The notes: generated by a model from the letters alone, not told the origin. 48,061 bases of DNA from an uncultured Lachnospiraceae bacterium (GCA_910588655.1 CAJUPJ010000030.1:1-48061), one strand, 5' to 3'. Shown: positions 8,172-16,507, counted from the stretch's first letter. Numbers and translations are program-made.

Positions 8172-10817
8172 TTAGTTTTGTAACTTTAAAAGCTCTTCTT
8201 CTACTTTGTCCATCATTGCCTGGTATTTAGCCAGTTTCCCTTTTTCTTCTTCTATCTTTGATGCTGGTGCTTTACTTATAAATTTTTCATTGCCAAGCAT
8301 TCCGTTTACGCGCTTTAACTCTCCTTCAAGGCGTTTTTTCTCTTTCATAAGCCTTTCCTTCTCTTTTTCAAAGTCCACAAGGTCTGAAAGAGGCATGTAA
8401 ATTGTTGCATTGCTTGTAACTGCTGATACTGCATTCTCTTCTATTCCTGTCTTGTCTGTCTGTACTGCTACCTCTGATGCATAGAGCATATGGGCAAATG
8501 AACCTGACAGCCTCTGGTATGTGTCTGCTGCCTCACTGCTGTCTGCTACTATATAAACTTTTGCCTTACGTGATGGCAGGACTTCCATAGAAGTACGTGT
8601 ATTACGTACAGCTTTTATAACTGCCTTCATAACACCAACATCTTGTTCAGCCTCTTTATTATCCCATTCTTCCTTATATTCTGGCCATGAAGAAACCATT
8701 ATTGATTCTTTTTCTGGCTTTATTGTGCAGAAAATCTCTTCTGTAATAAATGGCATAAACGGATGCAGCAGTTTAAGGGAAGCCACAAGCACTGTTTCAA
8801 GTGTCCAGAACGCAGCGTTGGCAGCCTTACTATCGTTTTCTTTATTAAAAAGCCTTGGTTTTACAAGTTCAATATACCAGTCGCAAAATTCAGTCCAGAT
8901 AAAATCATTTATTTTCTGTACAGCTATGCCAAGTTCATATTTCTCCATATTTTCTGTAACTTCCCTGGCAAGTGTATTAACTGCTGAAATTATCCATTTG
9001 TCAACGGCATATAAATCATTATATGCGGGCTCTGTAATTTTGTTGTCACCAAGGTGCATAAGGATAAAACGTGAAGCATTCCATACTTTATTAGCAAAAT
9101 TACGGCTTGCCTCTACACGTTCCCAATAGAAACGCATGTCATTGCCTGGGGCATTTCCTGTAACAAGTGTAAAACGCAGGGCATCTGCACCATACTTATC
9201 AATTACTTCAAGCGGGTCAATACCGTTTCCAAGTGATTTGCTCATCTTGCGTCCCTGTGAATCGCGTACAAGCCCATGTATAAATACTGTATCAAATGGC
9301 ACTTTGCCTGTCTGTTCTATACCCGAAAACATCATACGCATAACCCAGAACGGAATTATGTCATATCCTGTAACAAGTGTGCTTGTAGGGTAGAAATAAT
9401 CCATTTCTTCTGTCTTTTCCGGCCATCCAAGTGTTGAAAACGGCCACAGGGCAGATGAAAACCATGTATCAAGCGTATCAGGGTCCTGGCGCATTGGCTT
9501 GCCACATTTTGGGCATGTAGCGCTGTCCTCTTTAGTAACTACCATCTCCCCACACCCGTCACAATAAAATGCAGGTATCTGGTGTCCCCACCAGAGCTGG
9601 CGTGATATACACCAGTCACGTATATTTTCTAGCCAGTGGAAATAAGTTTTCTCAAAATGAGGCGGGACAAACTTTGTATCACCATTTTTTACTGCATCTA
9701 TTGCAGGCTTTGCAAGTGCTTTCATTGAAACAAACCACTGTTTTGAAACCCTTGGCTCTACTGTAGTGCCGCAACGGTAACATGTACCTACATTGTGGGG
9801 ATGGTCTTCTGTTTTAAGAAGTGCCCCTTCTGCTTCAAGGTCTGCTACTATGGCTTTTCTTGCTTCGTACCTGTCCATTCCGGCATACTTTGGATAGTCT
9901 TCTGTAATCTTCGCATCATCTGTAAGTACATTTATAATTTCAAGGTTGTGCCTCAGCCCGACTTCAAAATCGTTAGGGTCATGTGCCGGTGTGATTTTAA
10001 CAACACCTGTACCAAATTCCATGTCTACATATTCATCTTCTATTACTGGTATCTGCCTGTGTACAATAGGTAAATCAAGTGTCTTGCCAACCATATGCTT
10101 ATAACGGCTGTCATTAGGGTTAACTGCTACTGCTGTATCACCAAGAAGAGTTTCCGGACGTGTTGTTGCAAGGTCAATATATCCTGTGCCATCTGTTGTC
10201 TTATACCTTAAATGCCAGAAATGCCCTGCCTGGTCTTCGTAGTTAACCTCTGCATCTGAAATAGATGTAAGGCATTTTGGGCACCAGTTTATAATACGCT
10301 CTCCCCTGTAAATTAATTCTTTATTATAAAGCTTAACAAATACTTCTTTAACTGCCCTGTTGCAGCCCTCATCCATTGTAAACCGCTCCCTGTCCCAGTC
10401 ACAGGATGAACCTATCTTTTTAAGCTGGCTTACGATACGTCCGCCATACTGCCTTTTCCAGTCCCATACCCTTTCAAGGAATTTTTCCCTTCCAAGTTCT
10501 TCTTTGGAAATTCCTTCATCCCTAAGCGCTTCTACTACCTTTGCCTCTGTAGCAATAGAAGCATGGTCTGTACCTGGCAGCCACAGTGCTTCATAACCCT
10601 GCATCCTTTTAAAACGTATAAGTATATCCTGCAATGTATTGTCAAGGGCATGTCCCATATGGAGCTGCCCCGTAATGTTTGGCGGAGGCATCACAATTGT
10701 AAAAGGTTTTTTATCCCTGTCCACCTCTGCATGGAAATACTTCTTATTAACCCATTTTTCGTAAGTCCTCTGTTCAATATCAGAGGGATTATAATTCTTT
10801 TCTAATTCTTTAGCCAT
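8172..10817 (-). CDS. valS: Valyl-tRNA synthetase
   Basis: A class I synthetase of 881 aa that charges tRNA-Val. The HIGH motif is HMGH (residues 53-56, in PPPNITGQLHMGH), KMSKS appears as GRKMSKSLGNG, and the editing domain carries the TTRPETLLGDTAVAVNP signature. Two Cys4-like clusters (CYRCG; CDGCG with CPKCG) lie in the catalytic insert. The C-terminal 60 residues form the tRNA-binding coiled coil (FEKEKERLMKEKKRLEGEL). Length matches the bacterial family. AGGAGG precedes the ATG. It is preceded by its own T-box leader, so expression follows uncharged tRNA-Val. Confidence 0.98.
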   Translation of the reverse strand: MAKELEKNYNPSDIEQRTYEKWVNKKYFHAEVDRDKKPFTIVMPPPNITGQLHMGHALDNTLQDILIRFKRMQGYEALWLPGTDHASIATEAKVVEALRDEGISKEELGREKFLERVWDWKRQYGGRIVSQLKKIGSSCDWDRERFTMDEGCNRAVKEVFVKLYNKELIYRGERIINWCPKCLTSISDAEVNYEDQAGHFWHLRYKTTDGTGYIDLATTRPETLLGDTAVAVNPNDSRYKHMVGKTLDLPIVHRQIPVIEDEYVDMEFGTGVVKITPAHDPNDFEVGLRHNLEIINVLTDDAKITEDYPKYAGMDRYEARKAIVADLEAEGALLKTEDHPHNVGTCYRCGTTVEPRVSKQWFVSMKALAKPAIDAVKNGDTKFVPPHFEKTYFHWLENIRDWCISRQLWWGHQIPAFYCDGCGEMVVTKEDSATCPKCGKPMRQDPDTLDTWFSSALWPFSTLGWPEKTEEMDYFYPTSTLVTGYDIIPFWVMRMMFSGIEQTGKVPFDTVFIHGLVRDSQGRKMSKSLGNGIDPLEVIDKYGADALRFTLVTGNAPGNDMRFYWERVEASRNFANKVWNASRFILMHLGDNKITEPAYNDLYAVDKWIISAVNTLAREVTENMEKYELGIAVQKINDFIWTEFCDWYIELVKPRLFNKENDSKAANAAFWTLETVLVASLKLLHPFMPFITEEIFCTIKPEKESIMVSSWPEYKEEWDNKEAEQDVGVMKAVIKAVRNTRTSMEVLPSRKAKVYIVADSSEAADTYQRLSGSFAHMLYASEVAVQTDKTGIEENAVSAVTSNATIYMPLSDLVDFEKEKERLMKEKKRLEGELKRVNGMLGNEKFISKAPASKIEEEKGKLAKYQAMMDKVEEELLKLQN

Positions 10818-10861
10818 AAAATCCTCCTAATGCCCATTCTGCCGTTATAAATTGAAATAAA

Positions 10862-11140
10862 AACAAAAAAACCCTCTGCTTATAGCAAAGGGCGGATGTA
10901 CCGCGGTACCACCTTTAATTACAATAATAAATGCTGTAATATATACAGGTTTATTACTGCCTCTTGCATCTGTAACGGGATGTCCCGCTGCTTCTTACTA
11001 AAACCTGTATAACAGTTTTTTCAGAAACAGTGCTCAAAAGCTACCTTCCACAGCATTAATTCCTATGAAGCCTTGCAGCCTCCGGGCTTTCACTCTCTTA
11101 AGGCATATGCTGTGTACTCCTCTTTATCACTGCATTTAGA
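10862..11140 (-). promoter_or_regulatory. T-box leader controlling valS
   Basis: The minus strand carries the T-box sequence AAAGGTGGTACCGCGG (10901-10916). It is followed by a terminator (CCCTTTGCTATAAGCAGAGG then seven T, about 10865-10892). Upstream is a Stem I with the AGTA element (GAGGAGTACACAGC) and its opposite strand GCTGTGGAAGGTAGC. The specifier is read as GTA (11042-11044), a valine codon, in agreement with the gene controlled. Uncharged tRNA-Val would stabilise the antiterminator. The 5' end is approximate because no strong promoter was found. Confidence 0.93.
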
Positions 11141-11182
11141 ATATTTATTAATAATGTCATTTAAACATTTATAAATCCTGGA

Positions 11183-11539
11183 TTAAGCAATTTTAGATTT
11201 AGCAATTTCAACAAGTGCTGCAAAACCTTCCGGGTCACTAATTGCCATTTCTGAAAGCATCTTCCTGTTAAGATTGATATCTGCAAGTTTAAGCCCATGC
11301 ATAAGCCTGCTGTATGAAAGCCCGTTAATACGTGCTGCTGCATTAATACGTGCAATCCAGAGTCTCCTGAATTCCCTTTTCCTCTCTTTCCTGCCTGCGA
11401 AGGAAGAATTAAGAGCCCTCATAACGGACTGTTTTGCAACTCTGTACTGCTTAGACCTTGCTCCTCTGTAACCTTTTGCAAGTTTTAACACCCTTTTATG
11501 TTTTTTCTTTGCATTTAAACCGCCTTTAACACGTGCCAT
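11183..11539 (-). CDS. rplT: 50S ribosomal protein L20
   Basis: A 118-aa basic protein of full family length that binds 23S rRNA early in large-subunit assembly. It starts MARVKGGLNAKKKHKRVLKL and contains the conserved GYRGARSKQYRVAKQSVMRA and RKREFRRLWIARINAAAR stretches. It follows rpmI by 18 nt with a ribosome-binding site (AGGAGG) between them. In relatives L20 represses its own operon through the infC leader, which is present upstream here. Confidence 0.98.
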   Translation of the reverse strand: MARVKGGLNAKKKHKRVLKLAKGYRGARSKQYRVAKQSVMRALNSSFAGRKERKREFRRLWIARINAAARINGLSYSRLMHGLKLADINLNRKMLSEMAISDPEGFAALVEIAKSKIA

Positions 11540-11557
11540 CTTAATTTTCCTCCTTAA

Positions 11558-11758
11558 TTATTTTGAATATGGTAACATACGCTTCATCATCTTTGCGTTT
11601 GTAACATCAACTTCTACTGCTTTTCTAAGCCTTCTTTTTCTTTTTGGTGATTTCTTTGTTAAAATATGGCTTTTATTTGCATTCATTTTCATAAGCTTTC
11701 CCGTTCCTGTAACTTTAAAACGTTTAGCTGCTGACCTCTTTGTCTTTAACTTTGGCAT
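11558..11758 (-). CDS. rpmI: 50S ribosomal protein L35
   Basis: A 66-aa, very basic protein starting MPKLKTKRSAAKRFKVTGTG and ending KMMKRMLPYSK, the full L35 sequence pattern. It is the second gene of infC-rpmI-rplT and has AGGAGG before its ATG. The gap to infC is 131 nt and holds no clear terminator. Confidence 0.98.
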   Translation of the reverse strand: MPKLKTKRSAAKRFKVTGTGKLMKMNANKSHILTKKSPKRKRRLRKAVEVDVTNAKMMKRMLPYSK

Positions 11759-11889
11759 AATTATATTTCCTCCTTAACTTGTGATTATATCTATATTAAG
11801 CCATTTACCGGACTGTATAATCCTAAAATGCCTGGCTTTCCATAAACACTGCAAATACTGCCTGTATTACAGGCATCCCTGGCTGTAAA

Positions 11890-12396
11890 CTAGCGCTTTT
11901 GTGATAAAAACATAACCATTGAACGCCCTTCCATTTTTGGCGCTTTATCTATTACAGACACATCTTCAAGCAGCTCATAGAAACTGTCAAGGATTTGCTT
12001 GCTGTAACTTATATGTGCCATTTCACGCCCACGGAAACGGAGTGTAACCTTAACTTTATCACCTTTAACCAGGAACTTCCTTGCCTGGTTAGCCTTGGTA
12101 TTAAGGTCGTTTTTGTCTATATTAGGTGAAAGCCTTACTTCCTTGACTTCCATAGTCTTCTGCTTCTTCTTTGCTTCCTTTTCCTTACGCGCCAGTTCAT
12201 AACGGTATTTGCCATAATCAATAATCTTACATACAGGCGGCTTTGCCCCTGGCGCAATCTTGACAAGGTCAAGTTCTGCTTCACGCGCCAGCTTCATAGC
12301 TTCTTTAGCTGGCATAATACCTAACTGCTCCCCAGTTTCACTAATCAGCCGGACTTCCTTATCCCTGATTCTTTCATTAATCATTAACTCGCTAAT
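11890..12396 (-). CDS. infC: Translation initiation factor IF-3, AUU start
   Basis: A 168-aa IF-3 with the N-terminal domain (MINERIRDKEVRLISETGEQ), linker and C-terminal domain (VSVIDKAPKMEGRSMVMFLS). The start is taken as ATT at 12394-12396, reading ATT-AGC-GAG-TTA-ATG: the strong GGAGGTG box is 9 nt from the ATT but 21 nt from the first ATG (12384). IF-3 discriminates against non-standard starts, and infC of Escherichia coli uses AUU for autoregulation, so the same is inferred. A terminator hairpin lies just upstream of the ribosome-binding site. Confidence 0.95.
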   Translation of the reverse strand: MSELMINERIRDKEVRLISETGEQLGIMPAKEAMKLAREAELDLVKIAPGAKPPVCKIIDYGKYRYELARKEKEAKKKQKTMEVKEVRLSPNIDKNDLNTKANQARKFLVKGDKVKVTLRFRGREMAHISYSKQILDSFYELLEDVSVIDKAPKMEGRSMVMFLSQKR

Positions 12397-12403
12397 TGTA
12401 GTA

Positions 12404-12650
12404 CACCTCCAAAATAATATAATATGAAAAAAACGTGGAAAGCAAAGACAATCCACGTTTATCTATTAATATATATGCGTAAAATGCAGTAAATATAACT
12501 CCTGCCTGTAATATACCAATAATAAAACCCGAGTCACTTAAATGTGCTAAGGTGAGAGTGGATTACTCTACTTCGTTGCTGGCTGTAAACATTACAATAA
12601 ATACTGTAATAATAAACAGTACAATAATAAACATTGCAGTACCAGACAGC
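12404..12650 (-). promoter_or_regulatory. infC leader with attenuator (L20-leader type)
   Basis: About 250 nt of leader lie between the promoter at 12658-12686 and infC. It ends in a terminator hairpin on the minus strand (AAACGTGGA paired with TCCACGTTT, 12431-12439 with 12452-12460) followed by seven T, ending just 16 nt before the Shine-Dalgarno box. Upstream is a structured segment with GTAGAGTAATCC/CTCTCACC and AAGTGACTCGGGTTT elements. Position and layout match the L20 autoregulatory leaders of infC operons in Bacillota; assignment to that Rfam family is inference. Confidence 0.75.
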
Positions 12651-12657
12651 AATTGGA

Positions 12658-12686
12658 ATGATAGCATATATGGAATTAGTTGTCAA
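12658..12686 (-). promoter_or_regulatory. Vegetative promoter of infC operon
   Basis: TTGACA (12681-12686) and TATCAT (12658-12663) on the minus strand with an exact 17-bp spacer, upstream of the infC leader. Confidence 0.85.
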
Positions 12687-12729
12687 GTGGTTTTTTGGGG
12701 GTTTGCAGATATTTTGTGTCTGACGGACG

Positions 12730-12896
12730 CAGGGTTTTCCAGTGTCCAGCTAATATTATTACATGACAGGGCACGCTCCCGCTACGTTAGCCCACGCAGC
12801 GGCACATAAAATCTGAAAATACCAGATTTAAGTGCCGGCGGTGCTAAAGTGCACCTGTCATGTAATAATATTTAGCCTGGACACGTAAAACCTGCT
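12730..12896 (-). repeat. Giant nested hairpin repeat, copy D
   Basis: Outer arms GTGTCCAGCTAATATTATTA through CATGACAGGGCAC (12742-12774) pair with 12850-12884. Inner arms CGGCACATAAAATCTG (12800-12815) pair with CAGATTTAAGTGCCGG (12823-12838). Between them lie the conserved core strands GCTCCCGCTACGTTAGC and CCGGCGGTGCTAAAG. Stem sequences differ from those of the other copies although the core is the same. It lies between the infC promoter and the toxN remnant. Confidence 0.85.
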
Positions 12897-13035
12897 ATTT
12901 TCTAACAATATTTCAGACAAAATCACAAAAATGTCATAAGAATTTTGTCAAATTTGAAAAAATTATTACTAATAGTTGTAACTTTTACTATTTCTGCATT
13001 ATCGTTGACACCAAACAGGATATGCCAGTACTCAA

Positions 13036-13537
13036 TCAACAAGATTCTGATTTGAATTTCTTACTTTTCTCTTCCCTTAAACTAAAATCATTACATCTTT
13101 TTTGCCAGCGCTGTTGTATTATCTTTATTCATTTTATGTTTATAAACTTCCCCTGCATTTTTCATTATCTTATCCTGAAGTTTTCTAATAATATGATATT
13201 CTGTCATTAAAAGCTTCTGATATTGAGAATCTTTCACTATTGGAATATCAACATATGTATATTCACCTTTAGGGAGTGGAAACATATTATTAATATTTAT
13301 TACCGCATAATCTCCTATCTTGATAAAATCCAATCCATTTTTCATTTTTTCGTGTTTGGTTTTAAAGGAAGATAATGGAGCAAAATAATTCATGCCATTT
13401 ACAACTAGAACGATACCAATATATTTCCTCTCATTACGCTGTCCGAACTGTTTGTTTTGAAACAAATGTGACGCATAGGGAATTAAGTAATCTATATATT
13501 TGGGATTAACCTCATATATTTTTATTACCAAAGTCAC
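13036..13537 (-). pseudogene. toxN: ToxN/AbiQ-family type III toxin, frameshifted
   Basis: The translation from 13537 matches the ToxN/AbiQ endoribonuclease family: KIYEVNPKYIDYL at the N-terminus, RKYIGIVLVVNGMNYFAPLS, then SFKTKHEKMKNGLDFIKIGD and VININNMFPLP. The intact frame stops after 148 aa at 13091, before the family's C-terminal 'RCCDFKLLEEK'-like segment. Removing one base from the A6 run (13098-13103) restores RCNDFSLREEKSKKF and a stop at 13036, giving about 167 aa, the normal family length. No tandem-repeat antitoxin RNA (ToxI) is visible upstream. A sequencing error in the homopolymer is the main alternative to true inactivation. Confidence 0.85.
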
Positions 13538-13550
13538 ATACTACTATCAT

Positions 13551-13575
13551 AAAAACAGGGACGGAAAATCCGCCC
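13551..13575 (-). terminator. Hairpin with T run upstream of the toxN remnant
   Basis: On the minus strand GGGCGGA and TCCGTCCC pair around a short T loop with one bulge, followed by TGTTTTT. It sits 14 nt before the toxN start, where type III systems normally have the terminator that separates antitoxin repeats from toxin. It may be the last remnant of the antitoxin locus. Confidence 0.6.
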
Positions 13576-13620
13576 ATTGTAAAAAAAACGCAACCTCTTT
13601 TGAAAATTTTATATGCTCAT

Positions 13621-13725
13621 TTCATAAATTCCCAAACACATTATAATTTACAGTTATCCTTTACTACAAAATATTATAACAATTATTACTTCATTATTTA
13701 ATAAGTGACCAGCAAAATCATCTTC
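13621..13725 (-). repeat. Companion repeat (R1b), copy next to toxN
   Basis: On the minus strand it reads AAGATGATTTTGCTGGTCAC, then TTATTA, a variable AT-rich middle, then AGGATAACTGTAAATTATAA. The same two ends occur at 24246-24360 on the plus strand, and the second end occurs at 187-225. It adjoins the large hairpin repeats at several sites, so it may be part of the same element or a second element with the same target preference. Confidence 0.65.
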
Positions 13726-13774
13726 CACTCAATTTGTGATTATCTTGTTATTCTGGATTTTAGTGGCTTACAAT

Positions 13775-13986
13775 GACAGGTTTTGCGTGCCATGATACCA
13801 GCAATATTCCGTTAAAGGGGGTACTTTAAGCCCGCCGGCATTTAAGCCAGATATTTAATGCGACGGAATAAACGCCAGTTTATTCTGGAACATTAAATAT
13901 CTGGCTTTATGTGCCGCTGCGTGGCTTATCGTAGCGGAAGCGTACCCCTTTAACGGAATATTCTGGTTCTGGCACACAAACCGTCC
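13775..13986 (+). repeat. Giant nested hairpin repeat, copy A
   Basis: A 212-bp, three-tier inverted repeat. Outer arms TGCCA..CCAG.AATATTCC plus GTTAAAGGGGGTAC (13788-13824) pair with 13942-13974; inner arms GCCGGCATTTAAGCCAGATA plus TTTAATG (13834-13860) pair with 13891-13917; innermost AATAAAC/GTTTATT. The unpaired asymmetric strand GTGGCTTATCGTAGCGGAAG is shared with copies B, C, D and F. Termini resemble GACAGGTTTTG and CAAACCGTCC. Confidence 0.9.
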
Positions 13987-14193
13987 GTTTACCCACAAAC
14001 ACAAGATAAATCTTAAACTTTTATAAATATTTAATATTTGGCTCTTTTTTCCTTTTATATGCTAAATTTATGCAGACACAGACCCGATATAAATAATACA
14101 ATAATAATCTTGTTTACATAGATTGTTAGAAACAAAAGTATCCGCATACAGCCATCAGACGGGCTGCAATGGTATAAAAAGGAGGTTTATATT

Positions 14194-14829
14194 ATGAGCG
14201 TATCATCAATATCAGGAGCAACACAGACATATGAAACTACAACTGCTGCCGCTTCTGCTACTGCTGCTAAGGAAGCACAGCAGAAAGAAACAGCAGCAAC
14301 AGAGAAAAATACAACTGATGAAGTTGTTTATGAAAAAGGTGACTCTAAAAAGAAAGACACTGCTAACCAGATTTATAACAGGGATTCTGTTATTTCAAAG
14401 TTAAAAGCAGACCAGAAATCACGTGCGGAGTCAATGAGAAGCCTTGTTGAGAAATTACTCTCAAAACAGACTAATAAATTCAGCATTGCTAACCAGAGTT
14501 TGTCTTCTATTTTTGGTGAAGCAGCTAAAAATGCTGACCCTGCAACAATTAAGAAAGCACAGGAAGATATCTCTGAAGACGGTTACTGGGGTGTTAATAA
14601 GACATCAGACAGGCTTGTAAGCATGGCAATAGCATTAGCAGGCGGAGATACAAGCAAGGCAGATGAAATGATGGCTGCTATCCAGAAGGGATATGACAAA
14701 GCTACTGCTGCATGGGGCAAAGAACTTCCTGATATTTCCAAGAGGACATTAGAAGCTACAAAGCAGAAAATGGAAGACTGGAAGAATGGCAAGACAACTG
14801 CACAGGATTATGCAGAGTATCTTAATTAA
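14194..14829 (+). CDS. Conserved hypothetical protein with DGYWGV-TSDR motif
   Basis: A 211-aa soluble protein. The first 60 residues are rich in Ala, Thr, Ser and Glu and look disordered. The rest is helical and contains EDISEDGYWGVNKTSDRLVS (about residues 124-143) followed by ALAGGDTSKADEMMAA and AAWGKELPDIS. From memory, similar proteins with the DGYWGV..TSDR motif are common uncharacterised proteins of motile Clostridia and Bacilli; I know no assigned function. No signal peptide is visible. AAGGAGG lies 8 nt before the ATG, and a strong hairpin terminates the unit. Confidence 0.85.
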   Translation: MSVSSISGATQTYETTTAAASATAAKEAQQKETAATEKNTTDEVVYEKGDSKKKDTANQIYNRDSVISKLKADQKSRAESMRSLVEKLLSKQTNKFSIANQSLSSIFGEAAKNADPATIKKAQEDISEDGYWGVNKTSDRLVSMAIALAGGDTSKADEMMAAIQKGYDKATAAWGKELPDISKRTLEATKQKMEDWKNGKTTAQDYAEYLN

Positions 14830-14872
14830 TTCTTTAAAAAGAAATTAATTACGAATGTATCTACACATTTTA

Positions 14873-14916
14873 CAGCATGTCAGAAATAAAGAATAACACA
14901 TTTTTCTGACATGCTG
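14873..14916 (+). terminator. Strong hairpin between two plus-strand genes
   Basis: CAGCATGTCAGAAA (14873-14886) pairs perfectly over 14 bp with 14903-14916, followed by an A/T-rich CAAATTTTAGGTTTT. It probably ends the transcript of the upstream gene. It covers the most upstream possible start (14911) of the next gene, which argues for the later start. Confidence 0.7.
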
Positions 14917-14958
14917 CAAATTTTAGGTTTTATAGAAAAAATGGGGGGGAACAAAATT

Positions 14959-16191
14959 ATGATATCTTCATTAAGTAATTTAGCAATATCACAAAATATA
15001 GATAATTATACAAGACAAAATACAAACTTAGAAGCAGCTTATCCAGATATAAACAAACCAGAAAATCTTGATAACTCTTCTTTTCCTGGAAATGGTTTTA
15101 TTGGTAATATTTCTTTATCAGCAGAATATTCTAGTAACAGTTCTTATGATAATCCTGTTGTTTCAGTAACTATAAAGTCTGGTAATGTAATAGAAAAAAT
15201 TGATATTAATATTAATTCTGTTAATCCTCAAAACGCCACCACTCTTGAAATGTTTGCTTTTTGTAAATACACTGAATCCCAGCTTCCTGATTCCCCTATG
15301 TTTTTTGCTGTCTGGGAAAATTTAATACAGTTCCAGGAAATTGCAGAAAAAAGTAATACATTTGAACCAGCACAAAATATTATGGAATGTAAAAACAGTA
15401 AAAAAGACTGGGGATTAATGGTAACTAATGTAAATAAAATTTCTATGGAAGAAGGAGATTATAACAAATTAATACAGGGTAAAAAACTGGAAGGCATATT
15501 TTCGGGTGATACTGGTAAATGCACAACTAAATACCAGACATGCGGAGCAAAGATAAATTATAACCATGATTATGTTACAGAAGAAATTGGAATATGTAAC
15601 CTGCCAGGACATATAGATTTAATGTTTTCCAGTACACGTGAAATAGTATGTATTGACCGGAATTCTTCTGTTATATTGTGGTCACTTTCACTTTCAGAAG
15701 AGGAAGCAGAAATGAGTAAATCTTTTTGGTCACTTCCAGAACCGGACACATATAAACCTTATATGGCTGATATAAATTTCTGGAAAAGTTATTTTGACGG
15801 CAGCCTTGACTTTGATAAACTGGAAGAATTTAATAAGATAGCTGAAGATACAAGTAACAATTTTGATGAAAACTGCCCTGGTGAAATTAAACAGGCGCGG
15901 GATAAAGCAAAAGAATTATCAGGTTTTGACCCATTTGGAATTTTTGCTGGTGGCAGGATAGAATATTTTTCAGAATACCTTAAACAAATGCTTGTAAACT
16001 TTTTATTAGGAACTGATACCAATTTATTAGGCAATACGAAGGAAGATGCAGACAGGTTTGCAAAAACAGCCATTAACAATATTGAAAATGGGACTTATAA
16101 CAGTTATTATAAAGAGATAAAAAATAATGAAAAAAAATTCTGGAAATTTTTTCTTGTTAATTTGACAAAGGAAAACCAGTTGGAAAAATAA
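14959..16191 (+). CDS. Hypothetical protein, 410 aa
   Basis: No family was recognised. The protein has a polar N-terminal 60 residues (MISSLSNLAISQNIDNYTRQ), a middle part rich in aromatic and acidic residues, eight or so cysteines (CKNSKKD, KCTTKYQTCGAK, GICNLPG, EIVCID, NCPGE) and a C-terminal helical part (GGRIEYFSEYLKQMLVNFLL). No signal peptide or membrane segment is evident. The start at 14959 is chosen for the GGGGGGA box 9 nt upstream. Its AT-rich codon use is more extreme than the neighbouring gene, and its N-terminal style (short Ser/Ile/Asn-rich leader) resembles the upstream protein, so the two may share an export route; that is inference. Confidence 0.7.
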   Translation: MISSLSNLAISQNIDNYTRQNTNLEAAYPDINKPENLDNSSFPGNGFIGNISLSAEYSSNSSYDNPVVSVTIKSGNVIEKIDININSVNPQNATTLEMFAFCKYTESQLPDSPMFFAVWENLIQFQEIAEKSNTFEPAQNIMECKNSKKDWGLMVTNVNKISMEEGDYNKLIQGKKLEGIFSGDTGKCTTKYQTCGAKINYNHDYVTEEIGICNLPGHIDLMFSSTREIVCIDRNSSVILWSLSLSEEEAEMSKSFWSLPEPDTYKPYMADINFWKSYFDGSLDFDKLEEFNKIAEDTSNNFDENCPGEIKQARDKAKELSGFDPFGIFAGGRIEYFSEYLKQMLVNFLLGTDTNLLGNTKEDADRFAKTAINNIENGTYNSYYKEIKNNEKKFWKFFLVNLTKENQLEK

Positions 16192-16196
16192 ATCAG

Positions 16197-16507
16197 AACC
16201 ACCAGCTTAGCTGGTGGTTTGCTTACGCCCTATAAGGGCTTATTACCAGCAAAGCCTAAAGGCTTGTTGAAAAAAATTCTACTTTTGCACAACCAGCTAC
16301 GCAACCCTTCGGGTTATTTATTAGTAAATTTTTTTCTTTGCTGGCTTACATTAAAAAGCTTTTTATGTTATAATTTTTATGCTCACAATGAGCTATACTC
16401 CTTTATTCAAAATGTGGCTGATGAACCCATATTCTTGTAATATTGGAGTTTTTTTGTTTGAAGCTTAAGCTTTTCCCACCACCTGCATAGCAGGTGGTTT
16501 TTTTGTT
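16197..16507. mobile_element. Hairpin cluster, possible non-autonomous IS200/IS605-type element
   Basis: The 310-bp stretch has no gene and at least six hairpins. A 10-bp stem with a TTA loop (AACCACCAGC/GCTGGTGGTT, 16197-16219) marks the left and a 9-bp stem with an ATA loop (ACCACCTGC/GCAGGTGGT, 16478-16498) the right. Between are GCCC/GGGC (16227-16239), AAGCC/GGCTT (16252-16265), AACCC/GGGTT (16303-16315) and the palindrome AAGCTTAAGCTT (16461-16472). Similar subterminal palindromes with short loops at both ends, without inverted termini, fit elements moved by HUH TnpA transposases. The right hairpin plus T run could equally be a terminator for the 410-aa gene. Confidence 0.4.

Noticed and set aside
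12397..12456. N-terminal extension of infC
   Set aside because: Its codons cover the terminator hairpin and the Shine-Dalgarno box, and the residues do not resemble IF-3.
12552..12809. 85-aa plus-strand frame
   Set aside because: Lies across the infC leader and promoter and repeat D; no coding signature.
13540..13760. ToxI-type tandem repeats upstream of toxN
   Set aside because: I looked for 30-50 nt direct repeats and found none; only the companion repeat and a single hairpin are present.
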